Positions 8,107 to 17,465 are shown, numbered from the stretch's first letter. The stretch is 39,523 nucleotides of DNA from Bacteroidales bacterium (GCA_030654075.1 JAURYB010000128.1:1-39523); one strand, 5' to 3'. Notes: generated by a model from the sequence alone, not told the origin. Numbers and translations are program-made.

Positions 8107-11100
8107 TTATCTTATCAAAGTTGCAGTCCCGACTTTAGAGCTTTGCAAATGATCGTTGTTACCTACATTTTCGCCTTCCCAAACACTTCCATCTTTAAAT
8201 TGGCCGGAAGCCCTCCATGGATACGCGCCCTCCGGCATCACCGTACCTTTAAATTTTCCATCCCAGCCTTCGAGAGGCCGTCCCAAATCATCCAGTTTAT
8301 CGGTTTTCCACAATAAATTGCCCCACCTGTCGTACACTTCAAAGTTGTATTCAATCAGGTTTATACCAATGGGTTTTAATAATTGCACTTCAGTTTTCAG
8401 ATTCTCGGGGGAGAATGCATTTGGTATAAAAAGACTTTTAACCATAAACTCATATTTCATACTCAGAGTGTCGGTGCAATCCTTATCATTCCGGGAAACT
8501 AAAGTGATATCATAGGTTCCGTCGTTCTCATAATTAGCAACAGGTTTGTCGGAATATGAATAAGTTCCGTTGCCAAAATCCCAGTAGTATTTAGTCGCGT
8601 CCACCGAATTATTGTCAAACTTAAGTTGTCCCTGCACATTATCATAGTTTTCGGTATAACTGAATAAACTGGTAGGCACAGTCCATGTAGTTACATTCTG
8701 GTTGATGGTATCCATACATCCATAAATATCCGCAACCAGAAGGTTAACAAGATAGTCGCCCGGAACAGTGAAAATAAAATCAGGATTCTGAATATCTGAT
8801 TTCCCGGTTACGCCCGTGGAATTATAATATGTCCAATCCCATTTATCAAGAGGGGCAGCAGCAGCGACCGAAAGATCCACAAATGAAGTATTATTTCCGG
8901 CACACGATATAGAGTACGTATAATTTGCTTCAGGCAAACCATGCACAACCAATGACTTCCGGATAGAATCCATACACCCAATCGTGTTTTTAACAACCAA
9001 TGTTATATCATAAGTTCCGGGTGTCTCAAACAGGTGCGACGGATTCTTCAACGTAGAAGTATCCAGAGATTCAGATAGTGGTTCACCAAAATTCCAGTTA
9101 TAACTGACGATCTTTGTTCCATTCCCGGATGTCATATTTGTAAAAACAGCAGTCTGTTCATGACAAACTACACCGAAAATAAAATCTGGCAGAGGTGTTG
9201 GGTTAACATTAACTGACAGTTTCGCGGTATCACTAACCTTTCGGCCTTCAACAACCGTGGAAAGAATTAATTGTACTTTGAAATTCCCTGATGTAGCGTA
9301 TTTATGACTGATACGATTAATGTAAGATGAGTATGCCAGGTGTGTTCCATCCCCAAAATCCCAATACCATTCATTCGTTGTATTACTGGTATTACTCTTG
9401 TCGAGAAATGTCAGAATATTATTCTGGCACGGCAATGTATCATAAAGTTGAAATGCAGCTTCTAAACAGGGTTTAACAAGTATACCCGTAACGGTAGTTT
9501 TGGATGAACATCCACTTGAGTTTACAATTATCAGGCTAACTGTATATTGTCCCGGAATTGAATATTTATGCGATACATCAGGAGAAGCCGGCGCTACAAT
9601 TGTTTGTACCACACCATCACCAAATTCCCATGTCCATTGGCTGATAGTACTACCAACACTGTAGGATGCTTCACTAAAGAAAATGGAGCTGTCGCAGGCA
9701 CCTTCTGTTGTAGTAAAATATGACACAGGTTGAGGCAATACCGTAATTTCCCTGTAAATCATTTTTGAACAATTATAAATATCGATGGCACTCAGGCTGA
9801 CTGAATATGTTCCCGGTTGGTCATAATAGTGTGCCGGAGACTTTAAGGTTGAAATATTATTGGCACCTGATTTTGGATCGCCAAAATTCCAGTAAAAAGA
9901 AGCAAGTGTACCAGTTGAATTGCCCATTTGCAGAGGGGAAAAGTAAGCCGAGTCGAACAAGCAATTATTAGTTGCAGCAAATGAGAAATCAAATTCAGCT
10001 GGTACACACGCTTTCTTTACAATTGTGTCAACACAACCTCTTACATCTTTGGCTATTAAACGTACATCATAGCACGAATCGGCAGAATAGAAAATATATA
10101 CCGGATCCTGAAGTGTTGAGTAATGATTGGCTTCGAACTCCCAGTTATAACTTACGATAGGTGCCTGCTTGTTATAAGATGAATCCTGGAAATAAACCGC
10201 TCCCTTGCCACATGGAGAAACCGTATACGTAAAATTCGCTGTAGGGTTCCCGAATACCTGTGAAGGTAAGGTAACCGTATTCTGACACCCATTTTGTGCT
10301 GTTACGGTTAGCTTCACTTCATAAACGCCAAGGGCTTTGTATATCCATGTTGGATTTTGCTGGTTGGATGTATCATTTAAATTTGTGTTAACACCAAAAT
10401 CCCAGTGCCAGGCAGTTATGGGTACACCCGTTGAATAAAATGACTCGTCAGTAAATTCAGTGATTGTGCCCAGACATGAACTGTTTGAGCTAAAAAACGC
10501 GCTCGGCTGAGGCGAAATTGCAATAATTTTTGAAACAGAATTTTTGCATCCTGAAATTGTAACGATAGTTAAAATGACCGTATGATTACCAGTAACTAAA
10601 TAGTTATGCACCGGATTCTGGGTAATATCATGAACTGTACCATCTCCAAAATCCCAGTTATAGGATGCTATTGAAGCAATATTTGTAACCGCGCTGTTTA
10701 CAGTAAATTTTGTTGAACCTATGCAACTGCCTGACCAGTTAAAATCAACTGCAGGTTTGGGATTGATTACAATCGATTTTGAGACCGAATTATAACATCC
10801 TGATGAATTCCCTACTGTTAATGTTACAATGTATGTTCCCGGAGTATTAAACACATGATATGGATTTTGCAACCCCGAAGTATTATTGGTAAAGGATGAA
10901 GGATCATTAAAATCCCATGACCAGGTTATAATTGAGGGACCTGAATTAACATCGGATAAGTCGCTGAAGATAACAGCAGCTCCTGTACAGGAATTTTCAT
11001 AACTGAATTTCGCAACAGGACCTGGTGAAATTGTGACTGTACGTTGCGATTTTGCTTCGCATCCCAAGGCTGTTTTCACAGTCAAAACGGCGGTATACGT

Positions 11101-13938
11101 ATTGCCTGATGTATATACATGCGAAACATTTCCTGAAGCCGGCGCATGGATCAACGTATCCTTTCCATCACCGAATTCCCATAAATAGGAAGCAACAGGG
11201 CTTCCTGAAGATGGAAGAACGGAAAACGATACAGGATTTCCTGAACATGTTTGAGCCGCAATATCAAATAACGCTGTCGGAGGCGCAGCAATAACTACTA
11301 AATGTGTTTTCGTACTGTTACAGCCTGCCGTGTCAGTCACGGTTAAAGTTACTATAAATGTACCGGAACTTAGATAAACATGGGAAGGATCTATGCCTTG
11401 TAAAGTGTGTCCATCGCCAAAATTCCACGAATAGGATGAAATTGCTCCTGCATTTACAAATGTTGAACATACGAAATTTGTGGACCCGTTAACACAACCT
11501 GGTGTGGACGTGAAATCAACTACAGGCAACCCGTGAATAAGTACCTGCTTTACTATGGTATCAAAACATCCGCCACTATTACTTACAATTAACTGTACAG
11601 GAAAACTTCCTGCTGTATTATAAGTATGTGACGGTAGCTTCACCAAGGAAACATTATTTACTCCGGAGGTTAGATCTCCGAATTCCCATGCCCATCCTGT
11701 AATTCCACCTACACCAGGTTGCGATAAATCAGTGAATTGGGCCATTGAATTCAGACATGTACTCGAAACTGAAAAATCAGCTAATGGAGCAGGCAATATA
11801 ACAACGGGTAAAGAAAGTGTCTTTTCGCAACCATCATTGGATGTGATTTTTAATGAAGCAATATAAGTACCGTATGAAGCATAAGTATGAAAAACGGATG
11901 CAAGTGTTGTCATTGTCCATGTATTCCCATCACCAAAATTCCATTCACTTTTAACTATAAAACTTCCCGGAACATTCGACAGGTTGTCAAATTGAACCGA
12001 TGACTGTACACATACTGGTTGTGGAAATGAAAAACTTACAACCGGTTCGGAAGCTATAATAACAGGTTTAGATATCGTATTGGTGCATCCTGAAGTATCA
12101 ACTACAGTAAGTTTTACACTATGTGAGCCGGCAGTTGTAAAGATATAAGCAGGATTTTGAAGTACCGATGTTACTCCCGATCCGAATTCCCAATACCATG
12201 AAGCAATTGTCGCAATATTCATCACAGTTGCATCCGGAATAAAAGTTACCGCTTTATTCTGGCAATTCTGGCTTGTATTGAAATTGACAGGCGGAGGAAC
12301 GGTAACCAGGATTGTACGTTTAACCGAATCTATGCAACCATTTCCGTTTGTCACAATAAGCTTAACTATTGAATTTCCTGTAGCAACGAAGGCATGTTCC
12401 GGGTTTTGCAATGTTGAAAAATTTGAAGTTCCTGATCCTGCATCACCAAAATTCCATTGCCATTGCATTATGGCTAAAGCTCCGTTAAGTTGAGTAAGGT
12501 CGGTAAACGTAGTAGGAGTACCTGTACAAGATGGTGAGAAAGTGAAATTTGCAAGCGGATTGGAATGAATAATCAAAAGATGGGTAACTGTTGCACTGCA
12601 TCCCGTTGACGAATTTATTTTCAGAGTCACATAATAAGAACCTGCCAATGCATACACATGCGAAAGATTTGGATCATCTGACTGGTTGATTACTTTTGTA
12701 TTTCCATCCCCATAATCCCATTCCCAGCTGCTTATATATCCGGAAGAAATACTTGATAAATCCTGAAATTCTACGTTGGCACCCGCACAATAAGATAGGT
12801 TGGTACTAAATTGAGCCACAGGCAAAGAATTAACCTTAATTGTGTGGGAAACTTCATTCCTGCAACCCAATAAATCTGTTACCTGAAGGGTTACAAGATA
12901 ATCACCGGTGGAAGAAAATGCGTGAGAAGTTATACCTGAAGTCGAGGTAACACCGTCTCCAAAATCCCAATGGTAGGAGGCTATTGATGGCAAATTAACA
13001 ATGGAAGGATCAGGATTAAAAGAAACCTGTTCTCCCAAACAAGGTGTAGTATTCGTAAATTCCACGGGAGGACTTGGGTTAATAACAACCTGTTTTACGA
13101 TTGAATCCGTGCAACCATTAAAATTCTTAATTTTAAGTGTAACCGTGTAGGTACCGGCATTATTAAAACTATGCGAAGGGTTGGGAAGAATGGATGTATT
13201 GTTAATCCCACTTGTTACGTCTCCAAAATTCCAGTCCCATAAAGCAATATTTCCTGCACCGTTCGCAAATGACGCATCAGTAAATGCAACAACCTGGTCT
13301 TCGCATTTGCCATCGAAATAAAAATTAGCTATAGGGCCGGGCGTAACGGTAACCGGCATGGAAATCGTGTTTTGGCATGAATTAACAGAATTTATTACCG
13401 TCAAAGTAACATTAAAGATTCCGTCAGTCGCAAACAGATGTTTTGGATTCGGAGAATCAGGGAGAAGGATTGTTTTTATCGGTGAGCCATCATTAAAATC
13501 CCATTTCCATTCTTTTATATAGCCATCCGGAGTGGTTGAAAGATCAGTGAATTTTATTGAATCGGCGGAACAATTTGGTGTATCATAAAAAAACGATGGA
13601 GCGGGAAGTTGTTGTATTGTTATAGTATGCGAAGCACTGCCATAGTGTCCTGCTCCGTCTTTGATCGTCAGTTTAACCGTATAAGTGCCTGGGCCGCCAT
13701 AGGTATACAGAGGATTTTTTTCAGTCGAAAAATTCCCGTCACCCAATTCCCACTTCCATTCAGTAACAATAGTATTAATAGGAAGTACATAATCAACAGT
13801 GAATTGGGTAGGACTTCCATAACAAAAACCTGTATAGGAAAAGTCAACCGTTGGATTTGCGTAAATGGTTGCAAATTTACCCTGCACCCCAATAATCAGA
13901 AGGGTAAGGAACAGACTAAGTTGTATTTTGTTTCTCAT
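8107..13938 (-). CDS. Giant secreted PKD-repeat protein with T9SS gliding-motility C-terminal domain
   Basis: Predicted to be exported by Sec and then by the type IX secretion system to the cell surface, probably as an adhesin or matrix protein (inference). The start chosen is ATG 13938 (MRNKIQLSLFLTLLIIGVQG, a signal peptide); TTG three codons upstream also fits. The product has 1943 aa. After the signal peptide come 21 PKD-like domains of 80-90 residues (about 29-1835) marked by W-x-[FY]-G-[DN]-G cores and GxYxVxL strands. The last 108 residues (about 1836-1943: LFIPNAFSPEN, YDRWGNLLW, WDGKFKG, PEGAYPWR) match the gliding motility-associated C-terminal (CHU_C/TIGR04131) sorting domain. Repeats 2-13 follow an A-B-C three-domain pattern, and 18 repeats carry a cysteine pair. 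No catalytic domain was seen. Confidence 0.93.
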   Translation of the reverse strand: MRNKIQLSLFLTLLIIGVQGKFATIYANPTVDFSYTGFCYGSPTQFTVDYVLPINTIVTEWKWELGDGNFSTEKNPLYTYGGPGTYTVKLTIKDGAGHYGSASHTITIQQLPAPSFFYDTPNCSADSIKFTDLSTTPDGYIKEWKWDFNDGSPIKTILLPDSPNPKHLFATDGIFNVTLTVINSVNSCQNTISMPVTVTPGPIANFYFDGKCEDQVVAFTDASFANGAGNIALWDWNFGDVTSGINNTSILPNPSHSFNNAGTYTVTLKIKNFNGCTDSIVKQVVINPSPPVEFTNTTPCLGEQVSFNPDPSIVNLPSIASYHWDFGDGVTSTSGITSHAFSSTGDYLVTLQVTDLLGCRNEVSHTIKVNSLPVAQFSTNLSYCAGANVEFQDLSSISSGYISSWEWDYGDGNTKVINQSDDPNLSHVYALAGSYYVTLKINSSTGCSATVTHLLIIHSNPLANFTFSPSCTGTPTTFTDLTQLNGALAIMQWQWNFGDAGSGTSNFSTLQNPEHAFVATGNSIVKLIVTNGNGCIDSVKRTILVTVPPPVNFNTSQNCQNKAVTFIPDATVMNIATIASWYWEFGSGVTSVLQNPAYIFTTAGSHSVKLTVVDTSGCTNTISKPVIIASEPVVSFSFPQPVCVQSSVQFDNLSNVPGSFIVKSEWNFGDGNTWTMTTLASVFHTYASYGTYIASLKITSNDGCEKTLSLPVVILPAPLADFSVSSTCLNSMAQFTDLSQPGVGGITGWAWEFGDLTSGVNNVSLVKLPSHTYNTAGSFPVQLIVSNSGGCFDTIVKQVLIHGLPVVDFTSTPGCVNGSTNFVCSTFVNAGAISSYSWNFGDGHTLQGIDPSHVYLSSGTFIVTLTVTDTAGCNSTKTHLVVIAAPPTALFDIAAQTCSGNPVSFSVLPSSGSPVASYLWEFGDGKDTLIHAPASGNVSHVYTSGNTYTAVLTVKTALGCEAKSQRTVTISPGPVAKFSYENSCTGAAVIFSDLSDVNSGPSIITWSWDFNDPSSFTNNTSGLQNPYHVFNTPGTYIVTLTVGNSSGCYNSVSKSIVINPKPAVDFNWSGSCIGSTKFTVNSAVTNIASIASYNWDFGDGTVHDITQNPVHNYLVTGNHTVILTIVTISGCKNSVSKIIAISPQPSAFFSSNSSCLGTITEFTDESFYSTGVPITAWHWDFGVNTNLNDTSNQQNPTWIYKALGVYEVKLTVTAQNGCQNTVTLPSQVFGNPTANFTYTVSPCGKGAVYFQDSSYNKQAPIVSYNWEFEANHYSTLQDPVYIFYSADSCYDVRLIAKDVRGCVDTIVKKACVPAEFDFSFAATNNCLFDSAYFSPLQMGNSTGTLASFYWNFGDPKSGANNISTLKSPAHYYDQPGTYSVSLSAIDIYNCSKMIYREITVLPQPVSYFTTTEGACDSSIFFSEASYSVGSTISQWTWEFGDGVVQTIVAPASPDVSHKYSIPGQYTVSLIIVNSSGCSSKTTVTGILVKPCLEAAFQLYDTLPCQNNILTFLDKSNTSNTTNEWYWDFGDGTHLAYSSYINRISHKYATSGNFKVQLILSTVVEGRKVSDTAKLSVNVNPTPLPDFIFGVVCHEQTAVFTNMTSGNGTKIVSYNWNFGEPLSESLDTSTLKNPSHLFETPGTYDITLVVKNTIGCMDSIRKSLVVHGLPEANYTYSISCAGNNTSFVDLSVAAAAPLDKWDWTYYNSTGVTGKSDIQNPDFIFTVPGDYLVNLLVADIYGCMDTINQNVTTWTVPTSLFSYTENYDNVQGQLKFDNNSVDATKYYWDFGNGTYSYSDKPVANYENDGTYDITLVSRNDKDCTDTLSMKYEFMVKSLFIPNAFSPENLKTEVQLLKPIGINLIEYNFEVYDRWGNLLWKTDKLDDLGRPLEGWDGKFKGTVMPEGAYPWRASGQFKDGSVWEGENVGNNDHLQSSKVGTATLIR

Positions 13939-14271
13939 GAGGAACAAAGCATTAAATCAGTTATTTGTAGTATGTACAAGCATTCTAATATATAATCACC
14001 AATAAGCAATCATAGCAATCAGGTTTAAGCGTTGGGTAATACCTTTACTTCTTATTAATTGCACTGGTAATGATTTGTAATACATAATTACCAAAACAAT
14101 TTTATCATCTTTAACCGGTTCCGCCAGAAAGCAGATAAGCCATTCATAAAGAACAGCTTACCTGATAATCACAAATACCTAAAATATCGCCTGGTTAAAT
14201 GATTTTTCCTTCTCGTTATTCAGAATTTTTTCAAAAGCTATCAAATTGAAGATATTTGTTGGGCAGCAAAA
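13939..14271. other. Intergenic region upstream of the PKD giant
   Basis: AT-rich, with no credible coding sequence. No TAnnTTTG box was found reading toward the PKD gene, so its promoter is not identified. There is no recognisable RNA structure until the terminator at 14272. Confidence 0.6.
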
Positions 14272-14311
14272 AAAAACAGCACGCTGATTTTTCAATCAGC
14301 GTGCTGTTTTT
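14272..14311 (-). terminator. Strong intrinsic terminator after the ROK kinase gene
   Basis: An 18-bp stem (14272-14289 with 14294-14311) has core CAGCACGCTGATT/AATCAGCGTGCTG, a 4-nt loop and A/T runs on both sides. It starts 17 bp past the ROK stop and separates that unit from the PKD gene. Confidence 0.92.
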
Positions 14312-14328
14312 ATCTGAAAAATAATTGA

Positions 14329-15357
14329 TTATAATCCCTGCTTTTCTAATTCCTTCCAGACCAAAGCGCCGGCTCCCATAATGGCAACCGATCCCATTTT
14401 AAGGCTCGATGGAAGTATTTTAACTTTATTACGGAATATAGGAAGCAGAAAACGCTCCATACTCTCTTTTGTAGGCTTGAAAATATAGTCACCAGCTGCA
14501 ACTGGTCCGCCAAAAAGGAAGATTGCTTCCGGGCTAAGATGGTGTACAGTGTCAGCTAAAGCTTCACCTAACAACTGGCCGGTAACTTCAAAAACTTCTT
14601 TGGCTAGTTTATCGCCTCTCTCAGCGGCATCAAATACAATTTTGGAATTCATATCATTGAACGGGATGGATGCAAGCTCGCTCTGGGTATCGTTGTATTT
14701 TGCCAGAAGTTCATAAACAGTGCGCTTCATACCTGTAGCAGAACAATAGGCTTCCAGATGACCTGTTCCTCCGCATCCGCAGGTACGTGTACCTCTGCCA
14801 ATTGTTGTATGACCAATTTCACCGGCAAAACCATCGTGACCATAAACAAGATCTCCGTTAACGATCAATCCGCTTCCAAGCCCGGTACCTATAGTTATCA
14901 TCACAAAATTCTTCATACCCTTTCCACCACCGAAAATCAGTTCTCCTAAGGCAGCAGCGTTTGCGTCGTTAGTGAGCTTAACAGTTTTGATTTCCGGAAA
15001 TTTTGATTGAATCATTTTTGCAAATGGAATTACACCAACAAAAGGCAGATTGGGAGCATGTTCAATGGTTCCACTATAATAATTGCCATTTGGTGCACCA
15101 ATACCAATCCCCATTACACCAATTTCAGGATTAATTTTTGAAACTACATCAATAGCTGATTTAATCTCTACTGCAAGTAAAGTAACAAAATCATTCAACA
15201 ATTCTTCCGATATTATTTCACTCCCTTTGGGATTGTCTTTCTTCTGAGGCGTAGGCACCTGCGGTTGTTTCTCATAAAGAATATTGCCATCACGATCCAC
15301 AATTCCTATTGCGGTATTAGTACCTCCAATATCAATTCCTATTGCTACCTGTTTCAT
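14329..15357 (-). CDS. ROK-family sugar kinase (probable glucokinase)
   Basis: Phosphorylates a hexose, most likely glucose, with ATP in the cytoplasm. The 342-aa product has the ROK phosphate-binding start GIDIGGTNTAIGIVD (residues 7-21), the catalytic Asp131 in LTNDANAAALGE, the second phosphate loop IGTGLGSGLI and the zinc region GHTTIG followed by CGCGGTGHLEAYC. Zinc ligands are probably His183, Cys193, Cys195 and either His200 or Cys205; the usual third Cys of CxCGxxGC is His200 here. Start ATG 15357. The sugar transporter gene lies upstream on the same strand, 276 bp away, with a palindromic element between them. Other hexoses such as mannose or fructose cannot be excluded. Confidence 0.9.
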   Translation of the reverse strand: MKQVAIGIDIGGTNTAIGIVDRDGNILYEKQPQVPTPQKKDNPKGSEIISEELLNDFVTLLAVEIKSAIDVVSKINPEIGVMGIGIGAPNGNYYSGTIEHAPNLPFVGVIPFAKMIQSKFPEIKTVKLTNDANAAALGELIFGGGKGMKNFVMITIGTGLGSGLIVNGDLVYGHDGFAGEIGHTTIGRGTRTCGCGGTGHLEAYCSATGMKRTVYELLAKYNDTQSELASIPFNDMNSKIVFDAAERGDKLAKEVFEVTGQLLGEALADTVHHLSPEAIFLFGGPVAAGDYIFKPTKESMERFLLPIFRNKVKILPSSLKMGSVAIMGAGALVWKELEKQGL

Positions 15358-15441
15358 GTTTTCTTGTTATTTGTGACCCCAAAGGCCATTTTATGTTTCA
15401 GTTTGATGCTATGTTTCTGTCGTACCCAAATAAAAAATCAT

Positions 15442-15625
15442 GTAACTAATCAGTCTTGTAAAAATGTTTTTTTACCACAGATTACACGGATTACACAGAT
15501 TTTAAACTGCTTTTAGCAGTTTTTCAATTAATTTCAATTAAAAATGATGAATAATTGTCTGTGTAATCTGCGTAATCTGTGGCATATATTTGTTTTTTAT
15601 TACTTTAGACAAACTGATTAGTTAC
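15442..15625. mobile_element. Complete 184-bp palindromic element with 13-bp terminal inverted repeats (copy 2)
   Basis: The outer ends GTAACTAATCAGT and ACTGATTAGTTAC are perfect 13-bp inverted repeats. Inner arms (15475-15499 and 15558-15582; CCACAGATTACACGGATT against its complement) match at 23 of 25 positions. The centre holds a small hairpin AAACTGC/GCAGTTT. There is no coding capacity, so if mobile it would be a MITE-like passenger moved in trans. A TATATTTG box occurs at 15585-15592. No clear target duplication was found. It separates the sugar transporter gene from the ROK kinase gene. Confidence 0.75.
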
Positions 15626-15633
15626 AAAATTAT

Positions 15634-16998
15634 TTATGCTGACCGGAATTTACTCCCTTTAACAGCATAAAAGAAAATGTAAAGGTAACAAAGGGCCGGA
15701 ACTACAAATGCCCATGAGTAACCTGAAACATCGGCAATTTTTCCCATGATCAGCGGAATTATTGCTCCACCGAAAATTAAAGTATTTATTATGCCTGAGG
15801 CAGTACTGAGTTCACCCGGATCAAGATCTTTAACTGCAAGAGTAAATATATTCGGGAACATAATGGAGTTAAACATTCCAATTGAAATTACTGCCCAGAG
15901 AGCAACGCTACCAGAAGTAAAGGCAGTTACAATTGCCAATGTTGCAGCTATCAGGGCAAAAACAGCCAATGAACGTCCGGCATTTCCTTTACCAAGTTGC
16001 ATCATAATAAAATTGCCAATTGCCACAATCATGAATACTAATCCAATATTCCAGTTCCATTCGGTCACAAAAGAACCGGAAACAAGTGCAAGTAGCAAAA
16101 CAGCGGCTGCGTATGAATATTTCTTTATATTGTCAGTAATGTTCGAAAGCATAATTGAGCCAAAAAAACGGCCTATCATTGCGCCACCCCAATAAATAGC
16201 AACATATTTAGCGGCAACAGCAGATTCCATTGGCAGACCGTCAATAATTTGAGTTTCTTTCAGATAATTCAGAATCAATCCTCCGGTACCGACTTCAGCA
16301 CCTACATAGAAAAAAATCCCCAGAGCACCTAACAATACATGAGGATGTTTCCATACACTTTTTTTCAATTCAACAGAACTGCCTCCAACTTCGGGTAGTT
16401 TTATCAAGGCAATTGCAATTGCAACCAACACCACAATGACTCCAATAATTATAAAAGGCATCTGAACGGTTTCCGCTTTCTGCATAGAGGTAAGCATCTC
16501 GCTGGCACCTCTGAAAATAAAAACAGAAATAATCCAGGGAGCCACCATAGTTGCAATTGAATTGAGTGCCTGTACCAGATTCATCCGACCACCAGCCGAT
16601 TCTTCCGAACCTAATGCTGTAACATATGGATTAGCAGCAGTTTGCAAAAATACCACTCCTGATGCCAACACAAAAGTAGCAGCAAGGAATAATGGGAATG
16701 AAGGGGCTTTTGCTGCCGGGAAAAACAGGAAACTACCAGCTGCCATAAGCAATAAACCAGCTATCAAAGCACTTTTATATCCGATTTTCTTGATATACAA
16801 TCCGATTGGAATGGAAATAAAAAAATAGGTGATAAAGAATGAGAAACTAAGTAACTGAGCTTTAAACTCTGTTAACATAAAGATATCTTTTACCTGGCCA
16901 CTGAGGGTGATAATAAAAGTGGTAGCAAATCCAAAAATAAAGAAAATGGATCCGATTACAGTCATTCCCAGACCATACTTTGCGTGTTTTTGTTCCAT
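15634..16998 (-). CDS. Sugar MFS transporter of the FucP (fucose/glucose/galactose:H+ symporter) type
   Basis: Inner-membrane sugar:proton symporter. The 454-aa product has about 12 hydrophobic segments. The N-terminus reads MGLGMTVIGSIFF-like sequence after a short charged head (MEQKHAKYG), and the first membrane hairpin contains IFGFATTFIITLSGQ, resembling the FucP-family first helix. Other marks are FLQTAANPYVTALG, typical of the family, and SIMFPNIFTLAVKDL in the C-terminal half. The ROK kinase downstream suggests uptake followed by phosphorylation. The stop lies 8 bp from the palindromic element. Substrate identity (glucose, galactose, fucose or N-acetylglucosamine) is not decided. Confidence 0.88.
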   Translation of the reverse strand: MEQKHAKYGLGMTVIGSIFFIFGFATTFIITLSGQVKDIFMLTEFKAQLLSFSFFITYFFISIPIGLYIKKIGYKSALIAGLLLMAAGSFLFFPAAKAPSFPLFLAATFVLASGVVFLQTAANPYVTALGSEESAGGRMNLVQALNSIATMVAPWIISVFIFRGASEMLTSMQKAETVQMPFIIIGVIVVLVAIAIALIKLPEVGGSSVELKKSVWKHPHVLLGALGIFFYVGAEVGTGGLILNYLKETQIIDGLPMESAVAAKYVAIYWGGAMIGRFFGSIMLSNITDNIKKYSYAAAVLLLALVSGSFVTEWNWNIGLVFMIVAIGNFIMMQLGKGNAGRSLAVFALIAATLAIVTAFTSGSVALWAVISIGMFNSIMFPNIFTLAVKDLDPGELSTASGIINTLIFGGAIIPLIMGKIADVSGYSWAFVVPALCYLYIFFYAVKGSKFRSA

Positions 16999-17465
16999 AA
17001 TTGTTTGTTAAAATGGTTAGTTAAAAATAAATTTTAAAGTTGGGGCAATTTCTTGAAGAGATTGTAGTCGTCAGCTTTTAGGTTTAAATGAAAAGCTATT
17101 AACTGAACCAGAAAACCTAAGCAAATATAATTCTTTCTGCCTGCAATACAATCTCCAAAGATGTAAAAATAGGGAACTTAGTGTTAAGTTAACACATAGT
17201 GCATGGTTTTTTTTAGATTTTTATGTAAATAAAATATAACAATTTGAATTTCAGCTTGAAAATATATTTAAATTCATTGCTGATTTGGATTTGCAGGTAA
17301 TTATTATTCGATATGAAAAAAAAATAATCAAGAATTAGAATGGTTCTCTTGGTAAAGAAACACAAATTTCAATTATTAAATCATCAGTTTGAGTTTGTGT
17401 GATGATGTTTATGTTGAAAATATCGCGTGAAGTTTGAGGTGAATTTAAAAAAGATAGAAATCTGA
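16999..17465. other. AT-rich intergenic region upstream of the sugar transporter
   Basis: No gene is supported in these 467 bp. A -7 box candidate for the transporter lies at 17122-17129. A small inverted repeat GTTAAGTTAAC occurs near 17182-17192. Nothing else is recognisable. Confidence 0.55.
17122..17129 (-). promoter_or_regulatory. Candidate -7 box for the sugar transporter (TATATTTG)
   Basis: TAnnTTTG match on the minus strand 123 bases before ATG 16998. It would give a leader of roughly 120 nt, longer than for most genes here. No well-spaced -33 is present, so the call is tentative. Confidence 0.4.

Noticed and set aside
8808..13892. Small open frames on both strands across the PKD gene
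   Set aside because: They are shadows of a strongly supported 1943-aa frame with domain periodicity throughout.
14026..14260. tRNA or small RNA in the PKD upstream gap
   Set aside because: No cloverleaf arms, no TTCAANNC box and no promoter box were found.
15442..15625. Insertion sequence
   Set aside because: It is too short and has no transposase frame; at most a non-autonomous element.
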